64,000 nt of DNA from an uncultured Clostridia bacterium. Lineage in GTDB: Bacteria; Bacillota; Clostridia; Christensenellales; CAG-917. Shown here one piece after another: positions 37,567 to 44,793 of this stretch. The notes beneath the pieces are model-generated. The model did no database searches. It was not told the DNA's origin and worked only from the letters and a program-made list of their open reading frames with translations. Position 1 is the first letter of the stretch. Each line of letters begins with the position of its first letter. The stretch is taken from the NCBI GenBank assembly GCA_944332815.1, contig CALVKQ010000006.1, positions 46,995 to 110,994 on the forward strand, in the 5' to 3' direction. A program made the translations under genes and the position numbers.

Positions 37567-38817
37567 ATGGACGGTTTTCATAAGGAATTGCATTGCAGTT
37601 TCTGCGGAAAAAGCGACAGCGAAGTCGAAAAGATAATCGTCGGTCCAAACCGTATAACGATTTGCAACGAGTGCATAGAACAGTGTGCGCATCTGCTCGC
37701 CAAGGAAAAGACGTCGGATGCAGGCACCGGAGTTTCGCTGTACACTCCGCAGCAGATAAAAGAAAAACTCGATGAGTATATCATCGGTCAGGAGAGCGCC
37801 AAAAAGGTGTTGAGCGTCGCGGTGTACAACCACTATAAGCGCATCAACAGGCTGGGCAGCGACGACGGAGTCGTGCTGGAAAAGAGCAACGTGCTCCTGC
37901 TCGGTCCCACCGGGTCGGGCAAGACGCTGCTGGCAAAGACTCTCGCGCAGATACTCAACGTGCCTTTCGCCGTCGCGGACGCCACGACGCTTACGGAGGC
38001 AGGTTATGTCGGCGAAGACGTCGAAAATATCCTGCTCAAACTCATCCAGGCTGCCGACGGCGACATCCGCAAGGCGCAGATGGGCATAATCTATATCGAC
38101 GAGATAGACAAGATCGCGCGCAAGAGCGAGAATGTGTCCATCACGCGCGACGTCAGCGGCGAAGGCGTGCAGCAGGCGCTCTTAAAGATAATCGAAGGCA
38201 CCATGGCGAGCGTCCCTCCGCAGGGAGGCAGAAAGCACCCCAATCAGGAGTGTTATCAGATAGACACCACCAACATCCTCTTCCTTTGCGGCGGCGCGTT
38301 CGTGGATCTCGACAAGATCGTGGACAAGCGTAAAGACGGCTCCAAGCTGGGCTTCGGCGCGGCTGTCAAGGGCGACAAGAATTACCGCTATGACGAACTC
38401 ATTGCGGAGTTGCAGCCCGAGGATCTTATAAAGTACGGGCTCATCCCGGAATTTGTGGGACGCGTGCCCATCGTGGTGGGGCTCAACGCGCTTGACGAGA
38501 ACGCGCTGGTCAAGATATTGTCCGAGCCGAAAAACGCACTCGTTAAGCAATATCAGGTGCAGTTCAAGCTGGACGGCGCAGAGTTGGAGTTCGAGCCCAT
38601 GGCGCTGCGCGCGATAGCGGAGAAAGCCATAAGACTGAACACCGGCGCGCGCGGTTTGCGTGCCATCGTGGAAGAGATATTGCTCGACCTCATGTACGAG
38701 TTGCCTTCCGACAAGACCATCCGCAAAGTGGTGGTGACGCCCGAATGCGTGACGCAGAAAGCGCGTCCGCGCATAATCCGCGGCGAGGACGGGGCGTCCG
38801 CTCTCAGCGCGAGCTGA
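37567..38817 (+). CDS. clpX: ATP-dependent Clp protease ATP-binding subunit ClpX
   Basis: A 416-residue AAA+ unfoldase. The N-terminal C4 zinc finger is [32 protein letters not shown]. Walker A is [18 protein letters not shown], Walker B is [11 protein letters not shown], the GYVGEDVEN pore region and the ClpP-docking loop in the LGFGAAV region are present, and sensor 2 is NTGARGLR. It delivers tagged substrates, including RqcH-tailed peptides, to ClpP. It starts 21 nt after clpP with GTGAGGTAAT and is followed by a terminator. Confidence 0.97.
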   Translation: MDGFHKELHCSFCGKSDSEVEKIIVGPNRITICNECIEQCAHLLAKEKTSDAGTGVSLYTPQQIKEKLDEYIIGQESAKKVLSVAVYNHYKRINRLGSDDGVVLEKSNVLLLGPTGSGKTLLAKTLAQILNVPFAVADATTLTEAGYVGEDVENILLKLIQAADGDIRKAQMGIIYIDEIDKIARKSENVSITRDVSGEGVQQALLKIIEGTMASVPPQGGRKHPNQECYQIDTTNILFLCGGAFVDLDKIVDKRKDGSKLGFGAAVKGDKNYRYDELIAELQPEDLIKYGLIPEFVGRVPIVVGLNALDENALVKILSEPKNALVKQYQVQFKLDGAELEFEPMALRAIAEKAIRLNTGARGLRAIVEEILLDLMYELPSDKTIRKVVVTPECVTQKARPRIIRGEDGASALSAS

Positions 38818-38839
38818 CGAAAGAAAACGAAAAAAGACA

Positions 38840-38868
38840 AAAGCGCACGCACCGACGTGCGCTTTTTG
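38840..38868 (+). terminator. Intrinsic terminator after clpX
   Basis: AAAGCGCACG and CGTGCGCTTTTT flank a short loop. It is 23 nt after the clpX stop, so engB read-through may be partial. Confidence 0.85.
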
Positions 38869-38945
38869 CTTGCAAGATGCGCGCTCCGAGGTTAAAATGT
38901 ACAAAACGGGCGCAGGTCGGCGCCGTGTGCCCCGAAGGAGGACGT

Positions 38946-39539
38946 ATGGTCATCAAAAACGCAGAGTTCATCGTTTCGGTGGCGGACCCGGGCAAATTGC
39001 CGGATACGGGTGTGCCGGAGATAGCTTTTGCCGGAAAATCCAACGTGGGGAAATCCTCCTTCATCAATTTTCTGACGGGAAACGGAAAGCTCGCCAGGAC
39101 GTCCGGCGACCCCGGGCGCACGCGCCTTATAAATTATTTCGGTGTGAACGGCAGGAGCCTGATGTTCGTCGATCTTCCCGGCTACGGATTTGCCAAGGTC
39201 GCAAAAAGCGAAAAGGCAAAATGGGGTAGCATGATAGAGGGATATCTCACGGGCAGCGCGAACCTGAAAAACGTATTCGTGCTCCTGGACGTCCGTCACG
39301 AGCCCACCTCCGACGACAAAATGCTTTTGGATTTTCTTTATCACTACAATATCCCGTTCACCGTCATCGCCACCAAATGCGACAAGCTGTCGCGCGCGCA
39401 ACTGACCAAGCGCAGGGCGGAGATGGCGAACGCGATAGGCGTGGGCGTCGGGAACGTCTACACCGTGTCCGCCTTGAAAAAGACAGGCAAGGAGGAGATC
39501 CTCGCGAGGATAGAGGAGCTGCTCGCCGCCGTCGAGTGA
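38946..39539 (+). CDS. engB: Ribosome-biogenesis GTPase EngB (YsxC/YihA)
   Basis: A 197-residue small GTPase for 50S assembly. It has PEIAFAGKSNVGKSSFINFLTG (P-loop), TSGDPGRTRLINYF (switch I), FVDLPGYGFAKV (G3), TKCDKL (G4) and VSALKKTG (G5). ATG 38946 with GAAGGAGGACGT is preferred over a longer frame running back into clpX. The order tig-clpP-clpX-engB is common in Clostridia (lon is often between, but is absent here). Confidence 0.96.
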   Translation: MVIKNAEFIVSVADPGKLPDTGVPEIAFAGKSNVGKSSFINFLTGNGKLARTSGDPGRTRLINYFGVNGRSLMFVDLPGYGFAKVAKSEKAKWGSMIEGYLTGSANLKNVFVLLDVRHEPTSDDKMLLDFLYHYNIPFTVIATKCDKLSRAQLTKRRAEMANAIGVGVGNVYTVSALKKTGKEEILARIEELLAAVE

Positions 39540-39760
39540 CCGCCATTGTGTTGTCGAGCGGCTTGCATGCCACCGTCCAGTGACCTGTCCGCCTCCCTCG
39601 GGTGACCCTGCCGCGATATAGTAGAGCGACTTGCTCTTCGTCGTTACCTGTTCGACCACCCTCGTCAGCCTTTGCCGTTCGGTCGGAAGCCCCTCCGATA
39701 ATTTCCGGAGCGTCCCTTTGACGGGCGTTGTTTTTTTGCATTTTTCCCCTTTATAAAGTG
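39540..39760. other. Non-coding stretch after engB with spaced TGACC motifs
   Basis: No credible gene. The sequence carries TGACC four times at irregular spacing (one as TTACC), each near GTCGAG- or CTCGGG-like 5-mers, suggesting a degraded short repeat. An open minus-strand frame crosses it but is not supported by a ribosome site or conserved motif. A small CTCCG hairpin and a GACGGGCGTTGTTTTTTT end may act as a weak terminator for engB. Confidence 0.4.
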
Positions 39761-39822
39761 CAAAGTATTCTAAAAAACGCCCGAAAGTATTATACTTTAA
39801 GTCGATTATGAGAATACTTTTG
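39761..39822 (+). repeat. AGAATACTTT palindromic repeat, copy 3 (best formed)
   Basis: CAAAGTATTCT and AGAATACTTTTG are outer inverted arms. AAAAAACGCC follows the left arm, and AAAGTATTATACTTT forms a central palindrome. It has the same layout as the copies at 11383, 17638 and 59236. Confidence 0.85.
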
Positions 39823-39955
39823 CCGTTTTTTGTTTCGTTTGCCGAGTGCGGCGGAAAACGATTTTGCTTGCATTATGCAGGGTCGAGTTGGCGCGCGGAC
39901 GTCGGAAAAAGTTCGTCGGGAAATGCTCGCGGTATTGTGCGAGAGGCAAACGGGC

Positions 39956-39981
39956 AAAAAAAAGCACGCCCGATGGCGTGC
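39956..39981 (-). terminator. Intrinsic terminator of the metallophosphoesterase gene
   Basis: On the minus strand, GCACGCC, ATCG loop, GGCGTGC and TTTTTTTG, 19 nt after the stop codon. Confidence 0.85.
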
Positions 39982-39999
39982 GGCAGGACGTGGGAAGGG

Positions 40000-40689
40000 T
40001 CAGAATATCCTCACCAGAGTGTTTGCGACAAGGTCGCAGGAGGTGATGTAATATTTTATGCCTTGTTTTTCGAGGACGGGCGTCACCCTTGAATTTTTGC
40101 CGTGCAGATGCCCGTAGGTCACTGCGTCCACGCGGTGGTTTGTGAGAAGTTCGGTGACTTCGCTGTCCGCATATTTTGCGTCGAACGGGGGGTAGTGGAG
40201 CATGGCGACGACTTTGTCGTCGGGGGTGCGCACTCTCTCCGCGTGGGAGAGGGAAAGTTCCAGCCGTATGAGTTCCCGTCGGTATATCGCGACGTCGTGG
40301 GCGTCGCTCTCTTCCGTGGGTATGGTCCAGCCGCGCGACCCCACCACCAGGACGTTTTCAAAGCGCAGGCAGTTGTTTTGCAAAAAGGCGAATTCCGGGA
40401 ACGCGGTCTGCATTTTGCTCAGCGACCCCCAATAGAGGTCGTGGTTGCCTTTGACCACCGCTTTTTTGCCGGGCAGTGCGGCGATCGCGGCGTAGTCGGG
40501 GGCTGCCTGTTCTGTGTTCATGCCCCAGGAGATGTCGCCGCCCAGCAGGACCAGATCCTCCTCTCCGACGCGCGCGCGCCAATCTTCGCTCACGCGCTCG
40601 AAATGGTTTTGCCAGCCGTCGCCGAAAATATCCATCGGTTTTTCGACGGCGAAAGAGAGGTGAAGGTCGCTGATGGCAAAAACTTTCAT
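40000..40689 (-). CDS. Metallophosphoesterase
   Basis: A 229-residue calcineurin-like phosphoesterase with all metal-binding blocks: FAISDLHLS, LGGDISWGM, VKGNHDLYWG, MLHYPPF and YGHLHG. No signal peptide, so it is cytosolic. Proteins of this size and spacing are widespread in Clostridia with no defined substrate (nucleotides or phosphodiesters are likely by fold). The ATG is 6 nt after a -10 box. It is monocistronic. Confidence 0.88.
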   Translation of the reverse strand: MKVFAISDLHLSFAVEKPMDIFGDGWQNHFERVSEDWRARVGEEDLVLLGGDISWGMNTEQAAPDYAAIAALPGKKAVVKGNHDLYWGSLSKMQTAFPEFAFLQNNCLRFENVLVVGSRGWTIPTEESDAHDVAIYRRELIRLELSLSHAERVRTPDDKVVAMLHYPPFDAKYADSEVTELLTNHRVDAVTYGHLHGKNSRVTPVLEKQGIKYYITSCDLVANTLVRIF

Positions 40690-40723
40690 ATTTTCATTTT
40701 ATCACAAAAATCCTTTCTTGCAA
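40690..40723 (-). promoter_or_regulatory. Sigma-A promoter of the metallophosphoesterase with predicted leaderless start
   Basis: On the minus strand, TTGCAA (40723-40718), a 16-nt spacer and TAAAAT (40701-40696) are followed by 6 nt and ATG at 40689. There is no Shine-Dalgarno. Confidence 0.65.
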
Positions 40724-41191
40724 ACTGTGTGCGAAAAATGAGCTTCGTGCTCGTCCGAACGGAGCGGTCGGGGCGTGGCGCGGCGGAAACCGTGGGTTAA
40801 GCCGGCGGCTTTTCGGTGCGGAGGGGCGCGGAACACGGGCGGTTTTGTCGCGATGTGCCGCCGGGTCTGCCTTTGTGTGATCCGTGAGCGGCGTAATTTG
40901 ACCGCTCTTGTACGGATTTTTCATATATCGCGCGCTTACCGCGCTCCGTGTGTGTTGTGCGCGCCGCCGTGCGACGGCGCGTGTGCGCCCGTGTGAGGGC
41001 GTACGAGCGCGTTCGAGGCTTGTTTGGGGGAAAAGTGTTCCGATGCGCCGAAACGCCGCAGAAGGCGTTACACGCCCTCGCCTGTGCCATATCGTCGTCT
41101 AACACAGATAAGAGGAAAGGCGAAGGCGCTCTTCAAACACCTCAAAACAAAGGCAAAAGGATCGTGGACAAGTGAAACCGAAAAAAGAGGG
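40724..41191. other. 468-bp stretch without a recognisable gene
   Basis: Several open frames cross it on both strands, but none has a ribosome site, conserved motif or plausible composition. It contains small GC hairpins (for example GCGCGCCG...CGGCGCGT near 40967-40985) and an alternating GT/GC-rich tract. An unannotated structured RNA is possible; nothing identifies one. Confidence 0.35.
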
Positions 41192-41472
41192 ATGCCAGAC
41201 AGGAATAATACGAACCAGGTTCCGCGCCGCCGATTTCCGCCTGAACCGCGTCAGTCGCCTTGCTAATACGGGCTGGTATTAGCTGCGCCGACTTCCTTGC
41301 TCAGCCAAAAATCGGCTGGCGCGGAACTGCTCGCACCTCAGAGCAAGAGATTTTCGGATGATGTTGCGCTGGCGAAACGCCGCCAATAGTATACATATTG
41401 GCAAGTTTCGACTGTGCAAAAGCGCCGAAAAGAATTGCTCCGAGGCTGGTTCGTATTATTCCTGTCTGGCAT
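41192..41472. mobile_element. 281-bp MITE-like element with perfect 26-bp terminal inverted repeats
   Basis: The left end (41192-41217) begins ATGCCAGACAGG and ends ACGAACCA; the right end (41447-41472) is its exact reverse complement. Inside are further palindromes: CTAATAC...GTATTAG (41263-41282), a CGCGCC(G/A)GCCGATTT pair, and GCCAATA...TATTGGC around 41388-41403. No transposase is encoded. The same sequence recurs at 63722-64000, and ends of it at 46743-46821 and 25345-25395. No clear target-site duplication; both flanks contain GAAACCGAA. Confidence 0.85.
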
Positions 41473-41596
41473 ACGAGAGCGCGAAACCGAAGGAGGTATG
41501 AGGGCGCGAACCGGCGGAAAGCGGTATAAGAGGACGAAAGCTAGGGATGGGGAGAGAAGGGGATATTGAGCGGTGCGAACGGGTCGGACGCATCCC

Positions 41597-41630
41597 AAAA
41601 AAAAAAGAAAGAGGGCTGCTGGCAGCCCTC
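41597..41630 (-). terminator. Intrinsic terminator of the cysteine-containing protein gene
   Basis: On the minus strand, GAGGGCTGC, a CAG-centred turn, GCAGCCCTC and then a T-rich run (TTTCTTTTTTTTTT), 17 nt after the stop. Confidence 0.9.
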
Positions 41631-41647
41631 CCGTCTTTCGCGCTCCG

Positions 41648-42280
41648 CTATCTCGGGAACAGCGGCAGGTCGAACACCCCTTGGCAGACTTCCTGCGAGA
41701 ACTCCGTGCAAGGCGGTATCTTGCAGTAGCCGTAAGAGGGCACGAGCAGATCCACGTCCGCAAGCACCTTCATGACCACCGTGGTGCACGCGGTGATAGA
41801 GAACGTCGTACCGCTGACGTAAGTCCCGTTGGGGCTTGCCATATTGACGGTGGCGGCGAGTTCCACGGGGAAGACGCTGCCCGTCGGCACGCACATCACT
41901 ATATCCTGTGTGAGCGATACCGTGCCCGTGCCCGAGCCTTCGACGCCGTTGGCGTCGGTGTAGGTTATACGCACGGGGATGGACACCGTTGCCAGCACCC
42001 TGGAAAGCCCCGGTCTGTCGGAGAGGGGAGTGACCGTGAGTGCGGTGATGGTGCCTCTTGAAGAGGTTGATCTGCCGCTGACGAAAGTCAAAGGTTGAGC
42101 AGGCGAAGCCGGGGTCAGATCCGTGAGCGTCACGGACAAGGCTTCGAGCGTGGTCTGCGAGATGCACGCGTCAAAGACTTTTCTGACCTGGATGCAGACT
42201 TTTTCGCAAAGTCCGTTCATCGGATTGCCGCTGATATTCCCGGGACATCTGTCAGCGCCGTTCGAGTTGCAAAAAGACAT
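41648..42280 (-). CDS. Conserved cysteine-containing protein of unknown function (possible coat/surface protein)
   Basis: A 210-residue protein. The start at 42280 has a strong AAAGGAGGTAAAAAG site. Cysteines are grouped near the ends: CNSNGADRCPG and LCEKVCIQVRKVFDACISQ at the N terminus, and SYGYCKIPPCTEFSQEVCQGVF near the C terminus. The middle is beta-rich with Thr/Val/Ser (ITYTDANGVEGSGTGTVSL). No signal peptide or helix. I recall similar proteins in sporulating Clostridia, and a spore-coat or SipL-like assembly role is plausible, but unproven. Confidence 0.65.
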   Translation of the reverse strand: MSFCNSNGADRCPGNISGNPMNGLCEKVCIQVRKVFDACISQTTLEALSVTLTDLTPASPAQPLTFVSGRSTSSRGTITALTVTPLSDRPGLSRVLATVSIPVRITYTDANGVEGSGTGTVSLTQDIVMCVPTGSVFPVELAATVNMASPNGTYVSGTTFSITACTTVVMKVLADVDLLVPSYGYCKIPPCTEFSQEVCQGVFDLPLFPR

Positions 42281-42410
42281 CTTTTTACCTCCTTTTTTCG
42301 CTTTGCTGTAATATATGCCGTCCCGTTTTTTTGGGTGAAAACGTGCGTTCAAGGCGTGTATGAGATGCGTTGAAATGCGCCGGAACGGGGGAATGTATAA
42401 GGTTAAATTG

Positions 42411-42427
42411 TGAACTAAATTAGTTCA
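42411..42427. promoter_or_regulatory. 17-bp palindrome, operator candidate
   Basis: TGAACTAAATTAGTTCA is symmetric around its centre, and a further GTTCACC half-site-like copy lies 3 nt downstream. It sits between the divergent 42280 gene and mraZ. Confidence 0.4.
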
Positions 42428-42512
42428 AAAGTTCACCAAAAAATGCATAAATTTCGGAAAAATCGGAAAATTTTCGGGAGGGAATTTCGCGGGCGCATAA
42501 AATTCTTTTCGA

Positions 42513-42542
42513 GAAAAGCCCACTTATAAGTGGATTTTTTTA
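42513..42542 (+). terminator. Hairpin with T-run upstream of the dcw promoter
   Basis: CCCACTTATAAGTGGA followed by TTTTTTT. No + strand gene ends here, so it either insulates the dcw operon from upstream transcription or belongs to an unseen transcript. Confidence 0.6.
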
Positions 42543-42581
42543 ACGACTTCAAATTTTTCTCGAAGAAAATCATTAAATCTG

Positions 42582-42610
42582 TTGACCGGTGGGCAAAGGT
42601 GGTTTAGAAT
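42582..42610 (+). promoter_or_regulatory. Sigma-A promoter of the mraZ (dcw) operon
   Basis: TTGACC (42582-42587), a 17-nt spacer and TAGAAT (42605-42610), 20 nt before the mraZ ATG. MraZ proteins typically bind repeats just upstream of their own gene; no clear GTGG repeat series is seen except GTGGGCAAAGGTGG in the spacer. Confidence 0.8.
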
Positions 42611-42630
42611 ACAAGCAAGGAGGGCGAGAG

Positions 42631-43077
42631 ATGGCAAAATTCCTGCTCGGCAACGCTCGTCATCAGCTTGACGACAAAGGCAGAATGCGCATCCCTGCCA
42701 AGTTCCGCGAGGTGCTTGGCGGTCAGTGCTGTATTCTCCCGGGCAGATCGGGCTGTCTGTTCATTGTCCCCGACGACAAACTGACGGAAACTTTGGACGC
42801 CGTCACGGAGCAGAACGCTTTCGCCAATACGGAGAAAAACGACCTCGCCACCGAGATCATGTCCAATGCCTTTTACCTGGAAGAGGACGCGCAGGGCAGG
42901 GTGAAGCTCCCTTCGCCGCTCGCGCAGCTGGTGGGCATACGCAAGGACATCGTGTTTGTCGGCAAGATGACTTACCTCGAAGTATGGCCTGCGGAGGAGT
43001 GGGACGCGCGCTACGACGTGCTCAATCCTTCCAACCTGGCGAGGATAGTGGACAAGTTGAAGAACCTGGGGGTGTGA
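42631..43077 (+). CDS. mraZ: Transcriptional regulator MraZ
   Basis: A 148-residue protein with two SpoVT/AbrB-like halves: LGNARHQLDDKGRMRIPAKFREVLGGQ and NAFYLEEDAQGRVKLPSPLAQLVGIRKDIVFVG. It is the first gene of the dcw cluster and a DNA-binding autoregulator. ATG 42631 with AAGGAGGGCGAG is chosen over an upstream in-frame ATG inside the promoter. Confidence 0.95.
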   Translation: MAKFLLGNARHQLDDKGRMRIPAKFREVLGGQCCILPGRSGCLFIVPDDKLTETLDAVTEQNAFANTEKNDLATEIMSNAFYLEEDAQGRVKLPSPLAQLVGIRKDIVFVGKMTYLEVWPAEEWDARYDVLNPSNLARIVDKLKNLGV

Positions 43078-43078
43078 G

Positions 43079-44026
43079 GTGGAGTTTTCTCACATACCCG
43101 TGATGCTTGACAGTTGCATACAGGCTCTCAACATCAGACCGGACGGGATATATCTGGACGGCACGATGGGGGGAGGCGGACACTCTTTCGAAATAGCGAA
43201 ACGTCTGACGGCAGGCGGCAGGCTCATCGGCATAGACCGTGACGCCGACGCGCAAGCCGCGGCGAGAGAGCGGCTCAAAGAGTTCGCAGACAGAGTGACT
43301 TTCGTGCACGACGACTTCAAAAACGCGTGCGCGGCGCTGGACGAACTCGGCATAGAGGGCATAAACGGAGTCCTGCTCGACCTGGGGGTTTCCAGTTGGC
43401 AGCTGGATTCGGCGGAAAGAGGGTTCAGCTATATGAAGGACGCGCCGCTGGACATGCGCATGGACCGTTCGGTCCCGAGGAGCGCATACGACGTGGTCAA
43501 CGGCAGTGAGGAGAGGGAACTCGTCCGCATCCTGCGCGAATACGGCGAAGAAAAGCTGGCGTCAAGGATAGCTGCCAGAATAGTCCGCGAGAGGGCGAAA
43601 GCCCCGATAAAGACCACGTTGCAGCTGGCGGAACTTGTGGCAGGGTGCTATCCTGCGGCGACAAGACACAAATTCGGTCACCCGGCGAAGAGGACCTTTC
43701 AGGCGATCCGCATCGAAGTGAACGGAGAACTGGACGGACTGTCCGAGGCGGTGACGGAGCTGGCATTGAGGCTCATCCCCGGCGGCAGGATGGCGGTGAT
43801 CACCTTCCACTCGTTGGAAGACAGGATAGTGAAAAACGCATTCAAACAGCTCACGCTGTCTTGCACGTGTCCTCCCGATTTTCCGGTGTGCGTGTGCGGC
43901 AAGGTAAAGCAGGTCGAGCTGGTGAACACAAAACCCCTGACGGCGTCCGCCGCCGAGCTTGCGGTCAATCCGAGAGCGGAAAGTGCGAAACTCAGAGTAA
44001 TAGAGCGGCTGGATACGAAAAAGTAG
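43079..44026 (+). CDS. rsmH: 16S rRNA (cytosine1402-N4)-methyltransferase RsmH (MraW)
   Basis: A 315-residue SAM-dependent methyltransferase. It has HIPVMLDSCI, GTMGGGGHSFEIAKRL (SAM motif), GVLLDLGVSSWQLDSAERGFSYMKDAPLDMRMD, and a C-terminal FHSLEDRIVKNAFKQL. The start is GTG 43079, one base after the mraZ stop, so translation is coupled. Confidence 0.96.
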   Translation: MEFSHIPVMLDSCIQALNIRPDGIYLDGTMGGGGHSFEIAKRLTAGGRLIGIDRDADAQAAARERLKEFADRVTFVHDDFKNACAALDELGIEGINGVLLDLGVSSWQLDSAERGFSYMKDAPLDMRMDRSVPRSAYDVVNGSEERELVRILREYGEEKLASRIAARIVRERAKAPIKTTLQLAELVAGCYPAATRHKFGHPAKRTFQAIRIEVNGELDGLSEAVTELALRLIPGGRMAVITFHSLEDRIVKNAFKQLTLSCTCPPDFPVCVCGKVKQVELVNTKPLTASAAELAVNPRAESAKLRVIERLDTKK

Positions 44027-44042
44027 AGGCGAGGTGAAGAAA

Positions 44043-44756
44043 ATGGCGATCACATTGGACGAATTGCTGGGACGCAACAAAGGAGATGTCGAGCAGGAGT
44101 ACGACGTCAGGTCGTTCCCGTCTTACGGGGAGTTCTTCGCGCGCCGCGGAGCCTCCGACGAGTCCTCTCTCTACGATGACCGCGCCTATGACGCACGCCC
44201 CGATTACGATTTCGACAGGCGTCCGCAGGCGTCCGCTCCCAGGAGCGCGCAGGCGGCGAGAGAATACGAAGCCTCCCGTCCGTACAGGGCGCCCAGGGAA
44301 GAGGAGTACCGTTCGGCGGAGCTTTCCTACCGTGAACGCAGGATGCCCGAAGACCGCGGTTACGACGGCGGCTATTATGCGGACGACGTGCGCACGAACG
44401 CGGACAGAGCGCCTTCTTCTGCCGACGTCGGAGGACTTTACGAATTCACCCGCAACGACGCGGAACGCGCTTCCGGCGAGGAGCTTTACGACAGGCTTTC
44501 CTCCACCGGCGCTGTGAACGAGTCCAAGTACGCGGCTGCGGCGAGGGACAGCTATTCCTCCGAGGACTATGCCGCAAAATACCGCGCGCAGAACAACACC
44601 AAAAAGAAAGTGCGTCTGAAACTGAGATCCAAACTCCTCATCGCCGCGTACGTGATAGTCGTCGCCCTCGTCGGCGTGCTCATCATCGTCAACGCGAAAG
44701 ATCTCAACAACGGGACTGCCGCAGTGCCGAGCAGTCAGATAGTCGCCACCGAATAG
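44043..44756 (+). CDS. Bitopic membrane protein in the ftsL position
   Basis: A 237-residue protein from ATG 44043 (AGGCGAGGTGAAGAAA upstream). Residues ~1-185 are cytosolic, disordered and rich in Arg, Tyr, Asp and Ser (repeated YRAPREEEYRSAELSYRERRM-like patches). A basic stretch KKKVRLKLRSK leads into one hydrophobic helix (~198-216), leaving only ~21 extracytoplasmic residues. FtsL, expected between rsmH and the PBP gene, normally has a short inside and a long leucine-zipper outside; here the proportions are reversed. I call it by position only; no coiled coil is visible. Confidence 0.65.
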   Translation: MAITLDELLGRNKGDVEQEYDVRSFPSYGEFFARRGASDESSLYDDRAYDARPDYDFDRRPQASAPRSAQAAREYEASRPYRAPREEEYRSAELSYRERRMPEDRGYDGGYYADDVRTNADRAPSSADVGGLYEFTRNDAERASGEELYDRLSSTGAVNESKYAAAARDSYSSEDYAAKYRAQNNTKKKVRLKLRSKLLIAAYVIVVALVGVLIIVNAKDLNNGTAAVPSSQIVATE

Positions 44757-44793
44757 GGCATAATCCGCCTCGCGCTCAAATAAGATTTTGAGT

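Noticed and set aside
35479..37833. 784-residue open frame on the minus strand
   Set aside because: Antisense to tig, clpP and the start of clpX; composition is that of a shadow frame.
39364..39741. 125-residue minus-strand frame after engB
   Set aside because: It overlaps engB antisense and a degenerate repeat; no ribosome site or recognisable domain.
41192..41472. Small frames beginning MPDRNNTN at the ends of the inverted-terminal element
   Set aside because: They are readings of the terminal repeat (also at 25345 and 63721), without ribosome sites; not genes.
41447..41472. Possible tRNA 3' half (GGTTCG... in the terminal repeat)
   Set aside because: The T-arm stem does not pair and no matching acceptor or anticodon arm exists; it is the element's terminus.
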